Assembly: GCF_040802235.1 (NCBI RefSeq)
Contig: NC_133168.1
Span: 30,895,759 to 30,959,758, forward strand
Direction of reading: 5' to 3'
Length of the DNA: 64,000 nt
Source: Manis javanica
Lineage: Eukaryota > Chordata > Mammalia > Pholidota > Manidae
Below, one piece after another: positions 43,645-57,094 of this stretch (position 1 is its first letter; each line of letters starts with the position of its first letter). Both the position numbers and the translations under genes were made by a program. The notes below the pieces were generated by a model. It searched no databases. It was given only the letters and a program-made list of their open reading frames with translations, and was not told the DNA's origin.

Positions 43645-44462
43645 TTTTTTTTTATGTTTAAACCTTTTTTTAAAATTATGGAATCATTGATATACAATTA
43701 CATCAGCAACACTGTGGTTACTAGATTCCCCCATTATCAAGTCCCCACCATATACTCCATTACAGTCGCTGTTCATCAACATAGTAAGATGCTATAGAGC
43801 AACTACTTGTCTTCCCTGTGCTATACTGCCTTCCCCATGGGACCCCCTACATTATGTGTGCTGATCATAATGCTCCTTATTCCCCTTATCCCTCTCTTCC
43901 CCCCCACCCTCCCCAGTTCCTTAACCTTGGTAACTGTTAGTCCATTCTTGGGTTCTGTGATTCTGCTGCTGTTTTGTTCCTTCAGTTTTACCTTTGTTCT
44001 TTTACTCCACGTATGACTGAAATCATTTGGAGCTTGTCTTTCTCCCCCTGGCTTATTTGACTGAGCATAATACCCTGTAGCTCCATCCATGTTGCTGCCA
44101 ATGGTAGGATTTATTTTATTATTTTGGCTGAATAATATTCCATTGTGTATATGTACCACATCTTCTTTATCCATTCATCTACTGATAGCACTTAGGTTGC
44201 TTCCATTTCTTGGCTATTGTAAATAGTGCTGCGATAAACATAGGGGTGCTTTTTGAAACTGGGCTCCTGCATTCTTAGGGTAAGTTCCTAGGAATGGAAT
44301 TCCTGGGTCAAATAGCATTTCTATTTTTATTTTTTTGAGGAACCTCCATACTACTTTCCACAATGTTTGAGCTAATTTACGTTCCCACCAGCAGTGCAGG
44401 AAGGGTCCCCTTTTCTCCACGTCCTCACCAGCATTTGTAGTTGTTTGCATTTTGGATGTTGT
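43645..44462 (-). mobile_element. 5'-truncated LINE-1 insertion
   Basis: 818 bases in antisense: T-rich tail from 43645, 3' UTR of the same type as L1-B and L1-C ('ggaatcattgatatacaatt'), then the ORF2 C-terminus (44214-44450 minus, WWERKLAQTLWKVVWRFLKK), and an abrupt end. Flanks GCAGGCGATAT (43634-43644) and GCAGGTGTTAT (44463-44473) match at 9 of 11 positions and are read as the target duplication. Confidence 0.87.
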
Positions 44463-44473
44463 GCAGGTGTTAT

Positions 44474-45660
44474 GTTTTAAAGGTATTAGCTTTGCTCCCT
44501 CCAGGCACCAGCATTTCCCCTAAATTTCAGTGGATACTAACTGGCTCCAATCTCATTTTTAAATGATGTCTAATGTTTCCACTAATTCAGAATTTTTTAA
44601 AATAACTCTATGATGAGTTGAGAATAATTGTATTTCAGAATGTAATATGTCCATTTTACCAGTTAATTTTAATGTAAATACATACATACATATATAAATA
44701 TATATACTTAAATACAAGATAAAAATACACAAATATAGTTATTACTATAGTGTGCTCTTGATGTTAATCATCACACTCTGCTTGTGCCTTCTTAGACATT
44801 CTCTATGCTATGTTTATTTCCCATGAGGCATTAACAGTTGTCCTTCAGAGGCAGGAAGTGCGGTTAAAATGGTCATTTTGTTGTTTCACTAAGATTTTGT
44901 AGCTTAACTGTTTCATCTCCACTTAAGTAGAAGTTATGTTTAAACTGCCTACTTATTTCATATTCCATTATTTTCCTTAAAGATTTTTAATCTGTAAAAC
45001 TAACCTAAAGATATAATTCACAATACAGAAAAAAACATGTAACCAAAAGGGTGTTACATTTATGTAAAAAGAAATTTTAGAATGTGTTTAAATATCCAGC
45101 TTTTGGTTAAATACTTTTTAGTGCATTTAGTTACAGTACTAAATGTTGTATGATTATTAAGAGTTATGTATACAAATAAATTTGTAATGGAATATGAAAT
45201 GTTTTATTAAAATGTTAATTATTCAAACAAGATGAATATTATGAATTTAGTATATAATATGATAGTCAATTTCACTATGTATTAACATGGTAACAAAGTT
45301 ATACATAAAAGAGTTTGGAAAAAAACCCAAAATGTTAACTAAGGATATATCTGGTGGTAAGCTTACTAATTTTTTTCTTTTTTCTATTTTTATTTCCCAT
45401 ATTGAGCATACATTAATGTTACTACTAGGAATCTTTACTTTTATTTAAAAAATAATTATAACCTAATTCAATATCATAATTTCTGAGGGTTTAATTATTC
45501 TGGATTGTAACTTGAATAGCAGTAAGGCATTTTAAAACTAGGCCACCCTGTATTATTGCATTAATAACTTCAGATAAAGTCTCTCATTATGAAAAACTGG
45601 AAAATTTTTAAACAAAGGAGTCCTAGAACCTGAAGTTCTAAATATTAATTTACAAATGCA
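44474..45660. other. AT-rich DNA; possible old L1 3' end at 45220-45460
   Basis: Short TA/TACA runs at about 44678-44705. From 45290 the sequence resembles the 3' UTR end of an old L1 (plus strand), but not enough for a firm call. Otherwise nothing. Confidence 0.3.
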
Positions 45661-45679
45661 GTTATTTTCCCCCATGTAT

Positions 45680-46060
45680 GAAAATGTTCAGTTGCTAGCA
45701 GAATTTACCAGAAAATAAGCTCCTCCGTTTGGAGTTGTCTGCCTTGAGAATTTGTCAGGTGTTGAAGGGAGCCCTCTGCTGTTAGTTATATTTATTACAG
45801 TAAACTCTGATTTATATTGTTTTGTGCCCTTCCTTGAACCTGCATAGGTTAATTACTATGCAGGTTTTGAATGTTTCTGTTATGACTGTACATTTCATAC
45901 AATAAAGAAAATGTAAATTCCACATGCCAGCTGGCACAGTTAATAATCCATCAAGTCTGCCCTCTTTGAACTATAACACGGCATTGGAACATCTGGCAGT
46001 TTCCGATTTCCATGTGTGAGTGGGGGTTTGACCTCTATTTCACTTTCAAATAGGTCTCTT
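45680..46060. other. Candidate conserved non-coding element with a perfect palindrome
   Basis: No repeat family fits this compositionally even stretch. It holds inverted arms CCTGCATAG (45839-45847) and CTATGCAGG (45856-45864) around GTTAATTA, a homeodomain-type core. Conservation cannot be tested here; the call is a hypothesis. Confidence 0.3.
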
Positions 46061-46424
46061 TGGCAGAATAACTCTGCTTTCTTGATTAACTTCACTGTTC
46101 ATACCCTTCACAGTGCATATGAGGCTTTAAACCTAATGCTGTAGAGGTAATTGTGCAGTTGTCAGGGGCAACTATGTCTCTCCTCTGCTCCTTTAATCTC
46201 CTTTGTTGGTGTCTCCTATCCATTAAGTCTGAATGCTCCTCGAATCTTGTTTCTTGGGCCTTTTTTTTTTATTTCTATGTTTGTTGCATCTGGAGTCCCA
46301 TCTATTTTCAAAATCCTAGTTATCATTCCTAACTAATAACCTCTTAAGCTGTACCATCTCCAGGCCCTGGAGGGGGAGCAGAGGGCAAGTGTTTATTGGG
46401 TGCCTGCCACGTGAGCACAGAGGT

Positions 46425-46490
46425 GTGTATGTATGTATATATATACACAAACAAAATACACATTATGTATACATATATATATATAAATGT
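46425..46490. repeat. AT/TATG-rich microsatellite
   Basis: 'tgtatgtatgtatatatata' and a second run 'tacatatatatatataaatg' close by. Confidence 0.75.
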
Positions 46491-46589
46491 ATCTCTTTGC
46501 TTATATTCCTTCACTGGTATCAGACTATCTCCATTCCCTGAGACTCACCTCTTGAAGAAGTTTCTTCAGCATCTCTGATTCTGAATTTA

Positions 46590-47220
46590 CTCCTGTGCTT
46601 TTCTGTCCTCTCTACCATTGTTAAGACCTTATCACTTCACACCTGGAATTTAGCATTTTAGCTTTTTTCTAGACTCCACCATCTCTCCTTTTTATCTTTT
46701 TTACATGTTCTCATCATCAGTCTTCCTAAAGAACTCTTTAATCATTTACTTCCCCTTTGAAAATATTTGCAATACTCTTCTGTTGCTTAAAGGTTCAATT
46801 TAAAGTATTTTACCCTGATGTTGCAGGCCCTTTAATTTTGACTTTTCCTCTCCAGCCTAATATCCTGCTCTTAACAAGGCTATTCCAGCAGGCCATTCTC
46901 CTCACTGCTTCTCTCTCCCTATACCAGACCTCACATTCCTATTTAACGCTTTCTCATTATGTTCCTGTCTGAAATGATTTTTTTCTCACCTTGCCAAAAT
47001 CCAGCTTCAATTTGAAATACTATTATTTCCACCAAATCTTCTCTAACACTCAGGCAATATTGATATTATCTTTTTTCAGCTACTTGTTTTGGCGTTTATT
47101 ATTAGTTGAATGCATTATAGTGTGCTATTGTATTCAAACTGATGCTTGTGTATATTCTCTTGGGTACTCTTATTTTTGTTCCTTTAACATATCTTGTCTC
47201 ACAAGACTACATTTGAGAAT
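46590..47220 (-). mobile_element. L2 LINE relic
   Basis: Antisense L2 order: 'cagtcttcctaaagaactct', 'actcttctgttgcttaaagg', 'tcctctccagcctaatatcc', 'gacctcacattcctattt', 'atttccaccaaatcttctc'. Small pyrimidine-rich frames here are by-products. Confidence 0.65.
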
Positions 47221-47239
47221 AAGAATATAGTCTAGGATT

Positions 47240-47425
47240 TCACATTGGGGTACACATTGGGCTGTCAATTACTTAAGCTCTCTGGAATTCATTTTCTTCT
47301 TCTGTGAAATGGAGATAATGATATTTCTCTACCTATCTCATTTTGACACTTGAAGCTAAAATGAAGTAATGTGGAGAAATGCTTCAGAGCTTTCAAACTC
47401 ATTTGTTACTACTATGATGATGATA
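47240..47425 (+). mobile_element. MIR SINE relic
   Basis: 'tcaattacttaagctctctg', 'ttcttctgtgaaatggagat' and 'aatgaagtaatgtggagaaa' follow MIR order in sense. Confidence 0.55.
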
Positions 47426-47854
47426 CATAACCTCCTTTATTTTTTCTGAGATACCACCAAATATAGGATCATGGAATTTCTTTCTGAAGAGAGTTAATCA
47501 CTAAAGAGGGCTGCAACCACCATGAGGAAAAGACACCTTGTCTCTGAAAACATATCAGATCTGCCAAAGTAAAAAGATTAAGGTCAGTGTCCTCAACTCA
47601 GCTCTTCATTCCTCCCATCCATAGGCTTTGGTAGTGTCTCTTGGCATTCACACAAAGGCTCTTGAAATATTAGTCTGTATTTACTATTTATACTCTAGCA
47701 ATCTGGGGTCAGAAGTACACAGAAATTGCTCTCTAAGACATTCTAGTTGTTTAATAGAATATCTACCCTTCTGTCCTCATCCTCTAAGGCTGCTTTGTAA
47801 CATTAGATGCTATTACATACAGTTGTAAATTAAGTTTGAAAAAAAGATGTTTCA
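47426..47854. other. No feature recognised
   Basis: No repeat or coding signal identified. Confidence 0.3.
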
Positions 47855-48135
47855 GTGCAACAGATCACAAAGGGAAAGACACATTTGACTACGTTGTAAT
47901 AGAAGGCACCTCTATATCAATCATTTCATAAACAAAATGAAAAACAAAAACTTGGAAAATATTTGCTATGTTTTTGACAGTCATATTAATATTCCTTATA
48001 TTAAAGCCTCTGAACAACATGGAAAAAGATAAACATCATAATAGGAAAATGGACAAATGTCACCAACATATGAATCACAGAGGAGAAAATACAAATCCTT
48101 ATATATAATGTACAACTTCACTAATAATCAACATC
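47855..48135 (+). mobile_element. Old LINE-1 ORF2 fragment
   Basis: Shows 'aaacttggaaaatatttgct', 'ttaatattccttatattaaa', 'aataggaaaatggacaaatg' and 'aacttcactaataatcaaca', the segment of L1 before the 3' UTR, in sense. Frames are broken. Confidence 0.65.
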
Positions 48136-48235
48136 AGTGGCCAGTTTTAGGTCTCATCTTTTTCCTTTTACAATGTCTCAGAAGTAAATTGAAGTTCTTT
48201 CAAACAGGTTCCATAAAAAATCCTGATTAACCTTC

Positions 48236-48737
48236 TGTCGGGGTTGGGGGTCGCCTTTAAGGTTTGGGGCAACGCGAAGAGCAAAGAAGGCAGCGGGAGT
48301 CATCATGGAGGGTGCTCAAAGAGGCCACCTTATTCTGCATAAAGCTGCACTTCCTATATAGTCTATACTGCTAATTCACCATTACATGTTGAAGATGCAC
48401 ATGCATGTGGCCTTCATGGGCAGGTGTCCGGCCTTCAGGAACCTTATTTAGCTCTTTTCTCACTGGTACAACACTCTGTGTTTTCAGGTTTCTCAAGGCC
48501 AGACATATCGGCTCCATACAAGGGCAGACATATTTGGGGTGGAGCAGCGGACAGCTCTCCTCACAGAACAGTGGGGAAAGTGGGCTGGTCGGCGGGGGGG
48601 GTCTTGCCTACATCTTCTTAGAGTTCTTTGTGTTGATTTCCAAATGGTGGCCATCCTCACTAGGTTTGCTTGAGGCTATCAGCTGGGCACAAATGTTCTT
48701 TTTTCCAGGAATGTAATGGGGTACGTATATCCCAACA
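48236..48737 (-). mobile_element. Solo LTR of a different ERV family, antisense
   Basis: 502 bases with matching short terminal inverted repeats: TGTCGGG at the left and CCCAACA at the right (TGTTGGG...CCCGACA in sense). In the minus sense there is a TATA-like 'ctatatagg' near 48360, then a GC-rich U5-like end. No convincing target duplication was found (48230-48235 against 48738-48743 agree at 3 of 6). It is unrelated to the TGTGGATAAA family. Assignment as an LTR rests on ends and layout. Confidence 0.65.
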
Positions 48738-48791
48738 CCAATCCTGAAGATGGCATTAGCTTGCAAAGGCATGTCTACATCAAGTTCTTAT

Positions 48792-49400
<609 letters not shown>

Positions 49401-49745
49401 TTATGAAGCGTGCCTGCCATATCTCATCCAACAAAGAACAGAATCTAGAAAGACAGACAAAATCATGTCAGTCTTGTTAAAAGAGTGAATGATGGGTTGT
49501 TTAAGAAAGCAAGGAACAAAACAATTTCATTTCCATATCAACACTTTTGTGTCAATATCGTAGTTTGTACCTCTGGTTTAAGTTTACAGATGTTCCCAGT
49601 GACACATTAGCTGCCAGTCATAAAGCCATATGCCTGGTTGTCAAGAGCTTTCTCATCATCTTAAACAATGTTTTTCCCTACTATATTAAAATGTGCTATT
49701 TGGGTCCTGGGTCTAGGAAATAATTCCTTTTTTTAGAGCTACTCA
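49401..49745. other. No feature recognised
   Basis: Spacer between the retrocopy and the next MIR. Confidence 0.3.
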
Positions 49746-49749
49746 TTTC

Positions 49750-50080
49750 AAATAGCAAACATCGCAAAGATCCTACAGATATTCTCTTCTGCTCTCATAA
49801 GCCAGGCACCATTATTAAGAGTAATGTGCCAGACACTTTACATTCACAATTCATTTAACTCTGTGAAAATCCTGAAGAATAAGGTTTTTTGTTTTGATTT
49901 TTTTGTTTTTTTCTTTTACATTTCACAGAGGAGAGCTAGAACCCATGTCTCAGATAAATGAATGACATACTTCATGCCCACATGACTGTGGCGAAGCCCG
50001 CTGTTCACTGGCCTCAAGTCTGTCTGACTCCAGAGTCCACATCACTCCACCTGACTTCATTTTTTAATATTTCTTTCCAA
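49750..50080 (-). mobile_element. MIR SINE relic
   Basis: 'taatgtgccagacactttac', 'ctctgtgaaaatcctgaaga' and 'tctgtctgactccagagtcc' follow antisense MIR order. A T-rich insertion lies at about 49886-49920. Confidence 0.6.
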
Positions 50081-50690
50081 CTCTGTAACTATCATACCAT
50101 GTTTGTGTTAAATTAACATAATGCTTACCATGTGCCCTCAGTGGTAATTGACTTGTGTTCTATGTAAGATGTTTTGGAACTCAATGGATTGTGGTAACCA
50201 TTTCTGGTGGTTTCCACTAACCTCATAGAATGATTTTCCCACTGCATCTGGAAACATCTGGAAGTTATCAATCATGAGAAAGTTGACAAACTCCCATACT
50301 GAAATGAAGAATAAAACAGGGCATCTGTAGAACCTCAAAAGGCAGTGTGATTTTAGAACTATTGATCGTCACAGGAAGATGAGGTAACAAATGGGAAATT
50401 TGTTAAGTTCTGAGTTCTTAGGCTGCTTCATGGCCAAGTCCTGTAAAAGAACTCTTGCTCAGGAATATTCCTGAATGGTCATCTATATAATCCATATTGA
50501 ATGCTATAGCTTAACTCTCTCCTGAAGAATTTTCTTCAGTGTAGAGATTCTAATGTTATTTGACTTAATGACTTTTGGACATTGTGTGTTGCCTAGTCAG
50601 GATTAAGTGGGAAACAAGGAAAATTGTCTCTTTTCTTTTCCTAGAGATGACAGTTATGGCAAGAGATGTACCCCTGCTGGGTTCAATTTT
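50081..50690. other. No feature recognised
   Basis: No coding or repeat signal identified. Confidence 0.3.
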
Positions 50691-50694
50691 TGCT

Positions 50695-50845
50695 TTACAA
50701 AACTTGAGAGCTGAGTGACCTTGGCAAGTCATTTGATATCTCTGAACCTCAGTTCTCTAATTTTATGTAATGATAATAACAAAACCCAGAGTACTAGATT
50801 GTGCAAGATATTAAAAATAATATACATTAAATCATTTTGTAAACT
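50695..50845 (+). mobile_element. MIR SINE relic
   Basis: 'ctgagtgaccttggcaagtc', 'tctctgaacctcagttctct' and 'aatgataataac' give the MIR core in sense. Confidence 0.7.
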
Positions 50846-50849
50846 TTAA

Positions 50850-51680
50850 AGGTATTTTACACACAGACAACCCAATTAAAAAATGGGCAAAAGATATGAA
50901 CAGATATTTGTCCAAAGAATATATATGAAAGGCCAATAACCACATGAAAAGATGCTCAACATCATTTACCATCAAAACCACAGTGAGATACCATTAAGGT
51001 AGCTATAATAAATCTCTGATGATAACAAGTGCTAGTGAGCATGTGAAGAAATAGGGACTCTCATAAACTGCTAGTGGGAATGTAAAATGGTGTAGGTTCT
51101 TTGTTAAAATAGCCTGGCAGCTTCTTTGAAGCTTAACATAGTTATCATATGACTCAGCAATTTCACTTTTGGTTGTATGCATGAGAGAAATAAAAACACA
51201 GGCCCAAACAAAAACTTGTTCACAGGCATTATTTGTAATAGCCAAAAGGCAGAAAGAGCCCAAATGTCCATCAGCTGATGAACAGATAAATAAAATGTGA
51301 CATTTTCATACAATAGAATATTACTTGGCAATAAAAACCGAAGTACTGATACATGCATGACTGAACCTTGAAAATGTGTTAAGTGAAAGAAGCCAGTTGC
51401 AAAGGATCATATATTATTGATTCCACTTACATGAACTTTCCAGAACAGGCAATCCATAGAGACAGACAGCAGGTTGCTTTTTGCTTATGGCTGAGGGAGG
51501 AAATGGGGAGTGGCAGCAAATGGGTATGTAGTTTCTTTTCAGGCGGATGGAAGTGTTCTAAAATTATAATAGTTGCACAACTTTGTGAATATACTAACAA
51601 TTATTGTTCATTTAAAATGGGTGGAATGTATAGTATTTATATGAATTATATTCCAATAAAGCTGTTATGATAAAAGTATT
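50850..51680 (+). mobile_element. Old LINE-1 3' end
   Basis: Classic L1 ORF2-end text in sense: 'caattaaaaaatgggcaaaa', 'ggccaataaccacatgaaaa', 'gcctggcagcttctttgaag', 'catcagctgatgaacagata', 'catacaatagaatattactt' and 'tccaataaagctgttatgat' at the end. Many indels; dead. Confidence 0.87.
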
Positions 51681-52164
51681 TTACAAGGTAAGTCATCATA
51701 GCAGTTTGTTTTATCATTTTTATTTGTCCTTTATCACAACCATTATATTGCACCAATCCATGTCTCAGCTTCTGGCTCTAAGCTAGAAACAATGTACACT
51801 ACCTATTCTTGTGAATGCTTTTATGAAAAGTTTTTCTGAGGTAAAGTCATTCACAAAGGAATCTCATCAGTTTAGTTTTGCTGCAACAAGTTATGGGAAA
51901 ACCCTGTATACATGACTGTTTGTGATATGACTGTAGAATAACACCTGGCTGCAGACTTCTCCTGGCCAGCTTCTCATTAGTCCATGCTGTTAGCTGATGG
52001 GGTTTGTTCAGTAAGCAGTAAATGGCATCACAGTGAACCCTTGCCAATTCTCAATTTCTCTGAAATAATTTACCATGGTTCCTGGGGGAATAAGTTCACT
52101 GTATGTACATGATTTTGCCTTTAGAATCTATTTTGTTTGTAGGGTTCTAACTTTAAAAAGTTAC
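51681..52164. other. No feature recognised
   Basis: Single-copy-looking DNA before the LTR. Confidence 0.3.
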
Positions 52165-52169
52165 TCTTC

Positions 52170-52580
52170 TGTGGAGAAAGTGTAGGTTCCTATGGCTAGG
52201 ATTCTCATTTGGCCCTGGTCTACTTGCTCACTATACACATGTGGGCAATACTTGGTTCTTGACTCTATGTAAAGACCACTGCTCAGTGCTCTGGATTGTG
52301 GCAGGGCTTCAGGGCTGCAGGGCTTCAAAGCAGAGGCTGGGTGGTGGCAGCGCTGAGGACAGAAACTGAGACGGCCATGGGGGCAGAGAAGCCCAGAGGC
52401 AGAGACCAGCTTGCTGCATGCAGACTTGCTCTGAGTGGACAGGATTCTAGTGATTGACCTGCCACCATGGGAATAAAGATAGGTATAGACTTTTTCATCC
52501 TAAGAATGTTCTGCTGTCATTTTTTGGACTCATTGAATCCATAGAGAACTTGTCCATGGCTGAAACCCATTGGCAAATCA
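52170..52580 (+). mobile_element. Solo LTR of the TGTGGATAAA family, sense
   Basis: 411 bases from TGTGGAGAAAGTG to TTGGCAAATCA, with the family's 'gattctagtgattgacctgc' and polyadenylation signal 'gggaataaag' (about 52470). Flanks TCTTC (52165-52169) and TCTCC (52581-52585) agree at 4 of 5. It is the only copy away from the 1.5-10.3 kb cluster and lacks the expanded R-region repeat. Confidence 0.88.
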
Positions 52581-52585
52581 TCTCC

Positions 52586-54630
52586 CTAAAAACAAAATGA
52601 AATAATTCTGGCCCAAAGCTATCTCTTCACCAAATTGTAATGCATTTTTATCTTCTCTCTGTACATTGCATAGCCTGCAAGAATAAGAAGTTGTGTTTTA
52701 TTTAATATTGTATCTTGTGGGCTTGACACATACTCAGGCAGGGCTCAGCAATAAAACTATTGAATGATGAATCAACAAATGAATGCAGAAAACATGGTGC
52801 CCTGAAATACTAATATTTACCTGTCACACAGGCCCTAAAGATAGCCATTCCAATTGGGTAAATAGTACTCAGGCTTTGGCAGGCTGATCACTGAGGTTTT
52901 CAGTATTCACAAATTACCTTTGAGGACTCACAGCAAGTAGAAAATTTGTCATCGATTTGAATTTCACTAGCTTTGACAAAGGCAGGAATGTAAGAGCAAA
53001 TATCTTATAGTGAGAGTGAGCCTAATTGGCCCCCTGCCAAGGGCATTTAAAGTTGGTCTGTAAGCATCTTCTTGGCCTCCCACTGAGGAAGGAGAGGGAA
53101 GAAATTATTTGTAACTGTATTTCAGAATTTGGAGAGTTAGAAGGCCTCCAGAAGAATCCTCTGAGAAATATTCATGTGACCGGATTACATAGACTGGGAG
53201 AAAAAACTACCAAGACAAGTTGCTATGAGACAGTGAACAGACCCCCTCCACCTTAGTAACCTGCAGTATGTGCTGTGACCTCGTAAGAAGCCACTGACAC
53301 TTTGCTCCACTCCATTTACTGGGGCTCATCCAGCTGCGTTACATGCCTGAAGCCATTGTCCATTGTGCCATCTCCAGTCCACCACGACCTGAAAGGTGTG
53401 AAACTTGGTCTAAATAAAATAACTGAAAAGGGCTAAATTGTAAAGGCACATGCGTCTAGCAGCCAAAGGCCAGCTGGTGGTGCATCGGGGAGATTGTACG
53501 TGAGCACAGTTCAGTAGGCTGGCTCCTGCCTCTCCTTTTCTGTACCTCAGATGAAAGGATGGTGTGTGAAGATTCCTTTTTCTTTGGTTTCCCTCCTTAA
53601 GAAAGAGTGAAACTTTACTTTCACCCTTTATTATCTGGCTAACTACTTATACATAAAGCCAGTATTTCCTTTTGACATTTGTGGAACAGACCCTGCCAGG
53701 CTGATGTCTTGGCAGGTTTTCTTTTCTAAACATACACATTTATGAGGGGGACCTGGATTGTTTTTGACTAACTTATCTGAGTCATGCTGGTCTAGTAACT
53801 TAATGAACTTTTTTTTTTCCATATTGAAGAATTTGAGTTGTTCCAACACTCACTCTATTCTGTTCTATCATAAACACCTACAATTTACTAGGTTTTGTGG
53901 TAGGCAGCTTAATTCTTTCATAATTCCTTTCTTATTCAAAACTTATCACTGGACAGGGAAGCTCAAGGAACTAGCTGGAAATCAGGACATGTGGGATGGA
54001 AGAAAAGAAGAGAGTGCCACTGTTGGCCTTGTTCTCCATGAAGAAAGCTCAGTCCAGTCAGCTGGAGTGCCCCTTAACTGGTCCAGAATGTAAGCTCGAG
54101 TGTTCCAAGGGACTGCAGCACAAGGCAAGGCTGGGGTGGACCTGGTCTTATTTATTCATCACTCAACAATATTTCTTATCTGTTTAAGGACTGGGTGTGC
54201 CAAAAGGAGCGAGGTTAATTTTTTGCCCTTGTGGCATTCATGATGTGTTGAAGAAGACATTCAGCAATGGTGCTGGGTGCTATGAAAGAGGCCAGCCGTG
54301 AGCAGTGATGCGCGGTGGGCAGGAGCAGCTCTCCACAACCTGGAGACCCAGAGGGGAGGCAAGGAAGTTCAGGAAGATCCCCTCCCCCTCCACAACTACT
54401 ATGTGGAGGTTAAAATGCAAATAAAACAACTTTAACTTAGACCTTAGTATTGGGAGATGTTGCAGACTTGATGTCTTTTGAGTCTCAAACGTAAAGACTA
54501 TGTACTCAGAGATGAAGTTTTCCCTGCTGATTCAGAGAAAGCCAACGAGGGAACGCAAGACAGCTTTCATCTGGGAAGTGATCACTGTTTCTCTATAATT
54601 ACAGAGAATTTAAGCAAAGCCTTTTCATAA
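52586..54630. other. No gene recognised
   Basis: About 2 kb. A weak MIR-tail-like segment at 52715-52790. Frames at 53026-53256, 53643-53849 and 53758-54093 lack recognised similarity and splice context. Confidence 0.3.
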
Positions 54631-54639
54631 CAGCAGCAA

Positions 54640-54850
54640 CAGGAATAGATGTTCTTTTAAATACTCCCTGCATTTCATACTTTCTTTTAGGTACTCTGCA
54701 TAGAATTTTTATGAAACCTTGTAAAGTAGTATTATTCTACCGAGTTTGCAGGAAAAAAGTAGAGATATAGAGAGGTTAATTTAATAATTTAGTCACTGAT
54801 AGTAAATTTAGGGGCAAGGGTTTTATTTTTAGTCCATCATCCCTGCTTTT
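54640..54850 (-). mobile_element. MIR SINE relic
   Basis: 'taggtactctgcatagaatt', 'ttatgaaaccttgtaaagta' and 'tagagatatagagaggttaa' follow antisense MIR order. Confidence 0.55.
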
Positions 54851-55540
54851 TAGTTATATGAAATCCCTGCTTTTAGTTATATTTAACCTGTAAATTATAA
54901 TCTCTTAGTCTAATTTATCAGGGCCTGTAAATACTTCCTCAACAATATCTCTAGGTGGCCTCTAAAATGCTTTAAAATGCTTGTTTTTAAGAATAAGACT
55001 CATTAAACAATTTTTAAGAAAGGAAGCAAACAAAAAAATTATGTTCTAAGTTGAGGGATAGCAGGATATAAGATCAGTTCTTACTCTGACTCTTGCTACA
55101 AAATGCTTTGCCCCCTTGAATTGTAGTGTTTTCCTACCTGCCTCCTCTGCTCCCATGCTCAGGAGAGTAAACTCTCTGGATGAAGAGCTACACCACCTGG
55201 CAAATCAGGGACACTGAAGACAATTGGTCTCCGGTCTTTGCTGGGTCCTAAGAAGTTCCTGTCAATGCTTTCACTTACTCAGAGTTACTGCTCTCTGCAG
55301 CTCCCTTAAAGATTTCCCACACATTCACCAGGCTCCTTCTGACCCTATTCTGTCTCAGCAGATAAACTTTATGTCCCTACACTGACGACAATTAGGTCCC
55401 AGGTAGGCCCTCCATCAGCCACTGGTTGGTACTGCATGCTCCCCTCTGTCCATACCAAAACCAATTCCCATGACTTGTCTTCCTGTCTCAGAGGATAGCC
55501 TGTTTCTTTTTCAAGTCCAAGCCCTCCAGGTCACTGACCC
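54851..55540. other. No feature recognised
   Basis: No coding or clear repeat signal. A small duplication (ctgcttttagttatat) lies at about 54843-54885. Confidence 0.3.
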
Positions 55541-55544
55541 AAGT

Positions 55545-56040
55545 CACTTACCCTCAGACCAGTCAGAACTCTTTCGCATCTCATTCCTATAGTCACTGCC
55601 TCATACTCCTGTTTCTCCAGCCTTTCCCCCTATACAGGTTCCTAAAAACGTAAACTGACTTTGAGGACATGTCCCTCTCTAGCTATTATCAAATCTCTCA
55701 CAGATTCTTTGAGAATTCAAAATTTTCAAAGGAGTAAGCTAGACCCCTAACTGCTTTCTTACCTCATATAGGTGTCTGGCTTTTGTCCCCATCATTCCTT
55801 AATTGCTCTCACTAAGGTTACCAAAAATGCCTTCAATTGACTTTTTAAGTCCTTATCTTCCCAGGTCTGTGTGTTTGTTACCAGGCAAAGTTGACCACTC
55901 TCTCTTAAAACACTTTATATATTTCCTTAGTTTCTCCAACACTGTGTCTTTCTGGTTCTCTGCGTCTAGACCTGGTTGTGTTTCTTTCCCATGTGCGTGC
56001 CCCTCCCTGTACCATCACTTACAGTTTGTTGAAGGCAGGA
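55545..56040 (-). mobile_element. L2 LINE relic
   Basis: Antisense L2-like order: 'gaccactctctcttaaaaca', 'ctccaacactgtgtctttct', 'ctggttctctgcgtct'. Diverged. Confidence 0.5.
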
Positions 56041-56084
56041 TTGGTGGTAATTAGGGTGAGGGATTTGGGGTTAGACTGTTTCTT

Positions 56085-56225
56085 ACCATTTGTGTTTCCA
56101 TAGATTCCTAAGCCCTCTGTGCCTCAGTTTCCTCATATTTTAAAATGGGATTGATAATATTTCACATTGCTATGAGGATTAAATTTGATAATGCATGTAA
56201 AGTATCTAGTTTAGATTTTTCATTT
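56085..56225 (+). mobile_element. MIR SINE relic
   Basis: 'ctctgtgcctcagtttcctc', 'taaaatgggattgataatat' and 'ctatgaggattaaatttgat' are the MIR 3' part in sense. Confidence 0.75.
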
Positions 56226-57094
56226 CAAAGAGAAATTTCATTGTTATAAGTTAATTACATGAAGAAGCATTCCAAAGTGAAATGCTCCTTCCAGTTTGCA
56301 GTAGCAGCTCACCAATATCCCATTGTGCTTTAGGTTTTTCCAACTGTAAATGTCCTAGCAACTACTTGAAAAATGAAAAAAAATTCAGAAAGTTTTCTGA
56401 ATTTGCCATGACAGAGCAATTCAAATTGGCTCATTTAGCAGGTTTTTAGAGCATCTAAGACTTTTAAAATAAATGGGTATCTAGTTTTAATGACTAGAAG
56501 AGGTTTTTTTATAAAGGTTCAAAATTAAAAAGAAGGTTCAAAACCACATAAAATGGCAAAAGCATTTGAATTTTTGGACTCACACAGTTTTTGGTTAACT
56601 TGCCCTTATAATTAAAATAAACCATAATTAGATTTAAAAATAATAGGTAAGTTCAACCTTTATTCTGATAAGCTAATACAATTACCAGAGATTAGTTGGC
56701 TCCTCTATACAAATATTATAATAATATGTACCTGAACCAAATTGGGTTGATTTCAAACTTACGTATGGAGCCACAAAGCATTAGAGAAGAGAACCACTAA
56801 AATGTTCATAAAAATTGACATACATGAGAAACAAAACCCTTATAGTTTTGACTTGGTATTTCTTATTTGGCTATTCCAGAAAATTGAAAACCTGTGACAG
56901 TATTTCAGATTTCTGATACACATTTTTCCTCAACCCCAAACTCACTAGTTTTGATCAGAAGGTTACACACATTTTTGATGGTGCAATAATCCTTTAGAAT
57001 GTTAAGATATTGTTCAGTGAATTTTGTATTTCAATATAATGAATATTTTGGTTCTCTAAATTTTTCAATCTGAACATCAGCTCAATTGGACTAG
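56226..57094. other. No feature recognised
   Basis: AT-rich single-copy-looking DNA. Confidence 0.3.
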
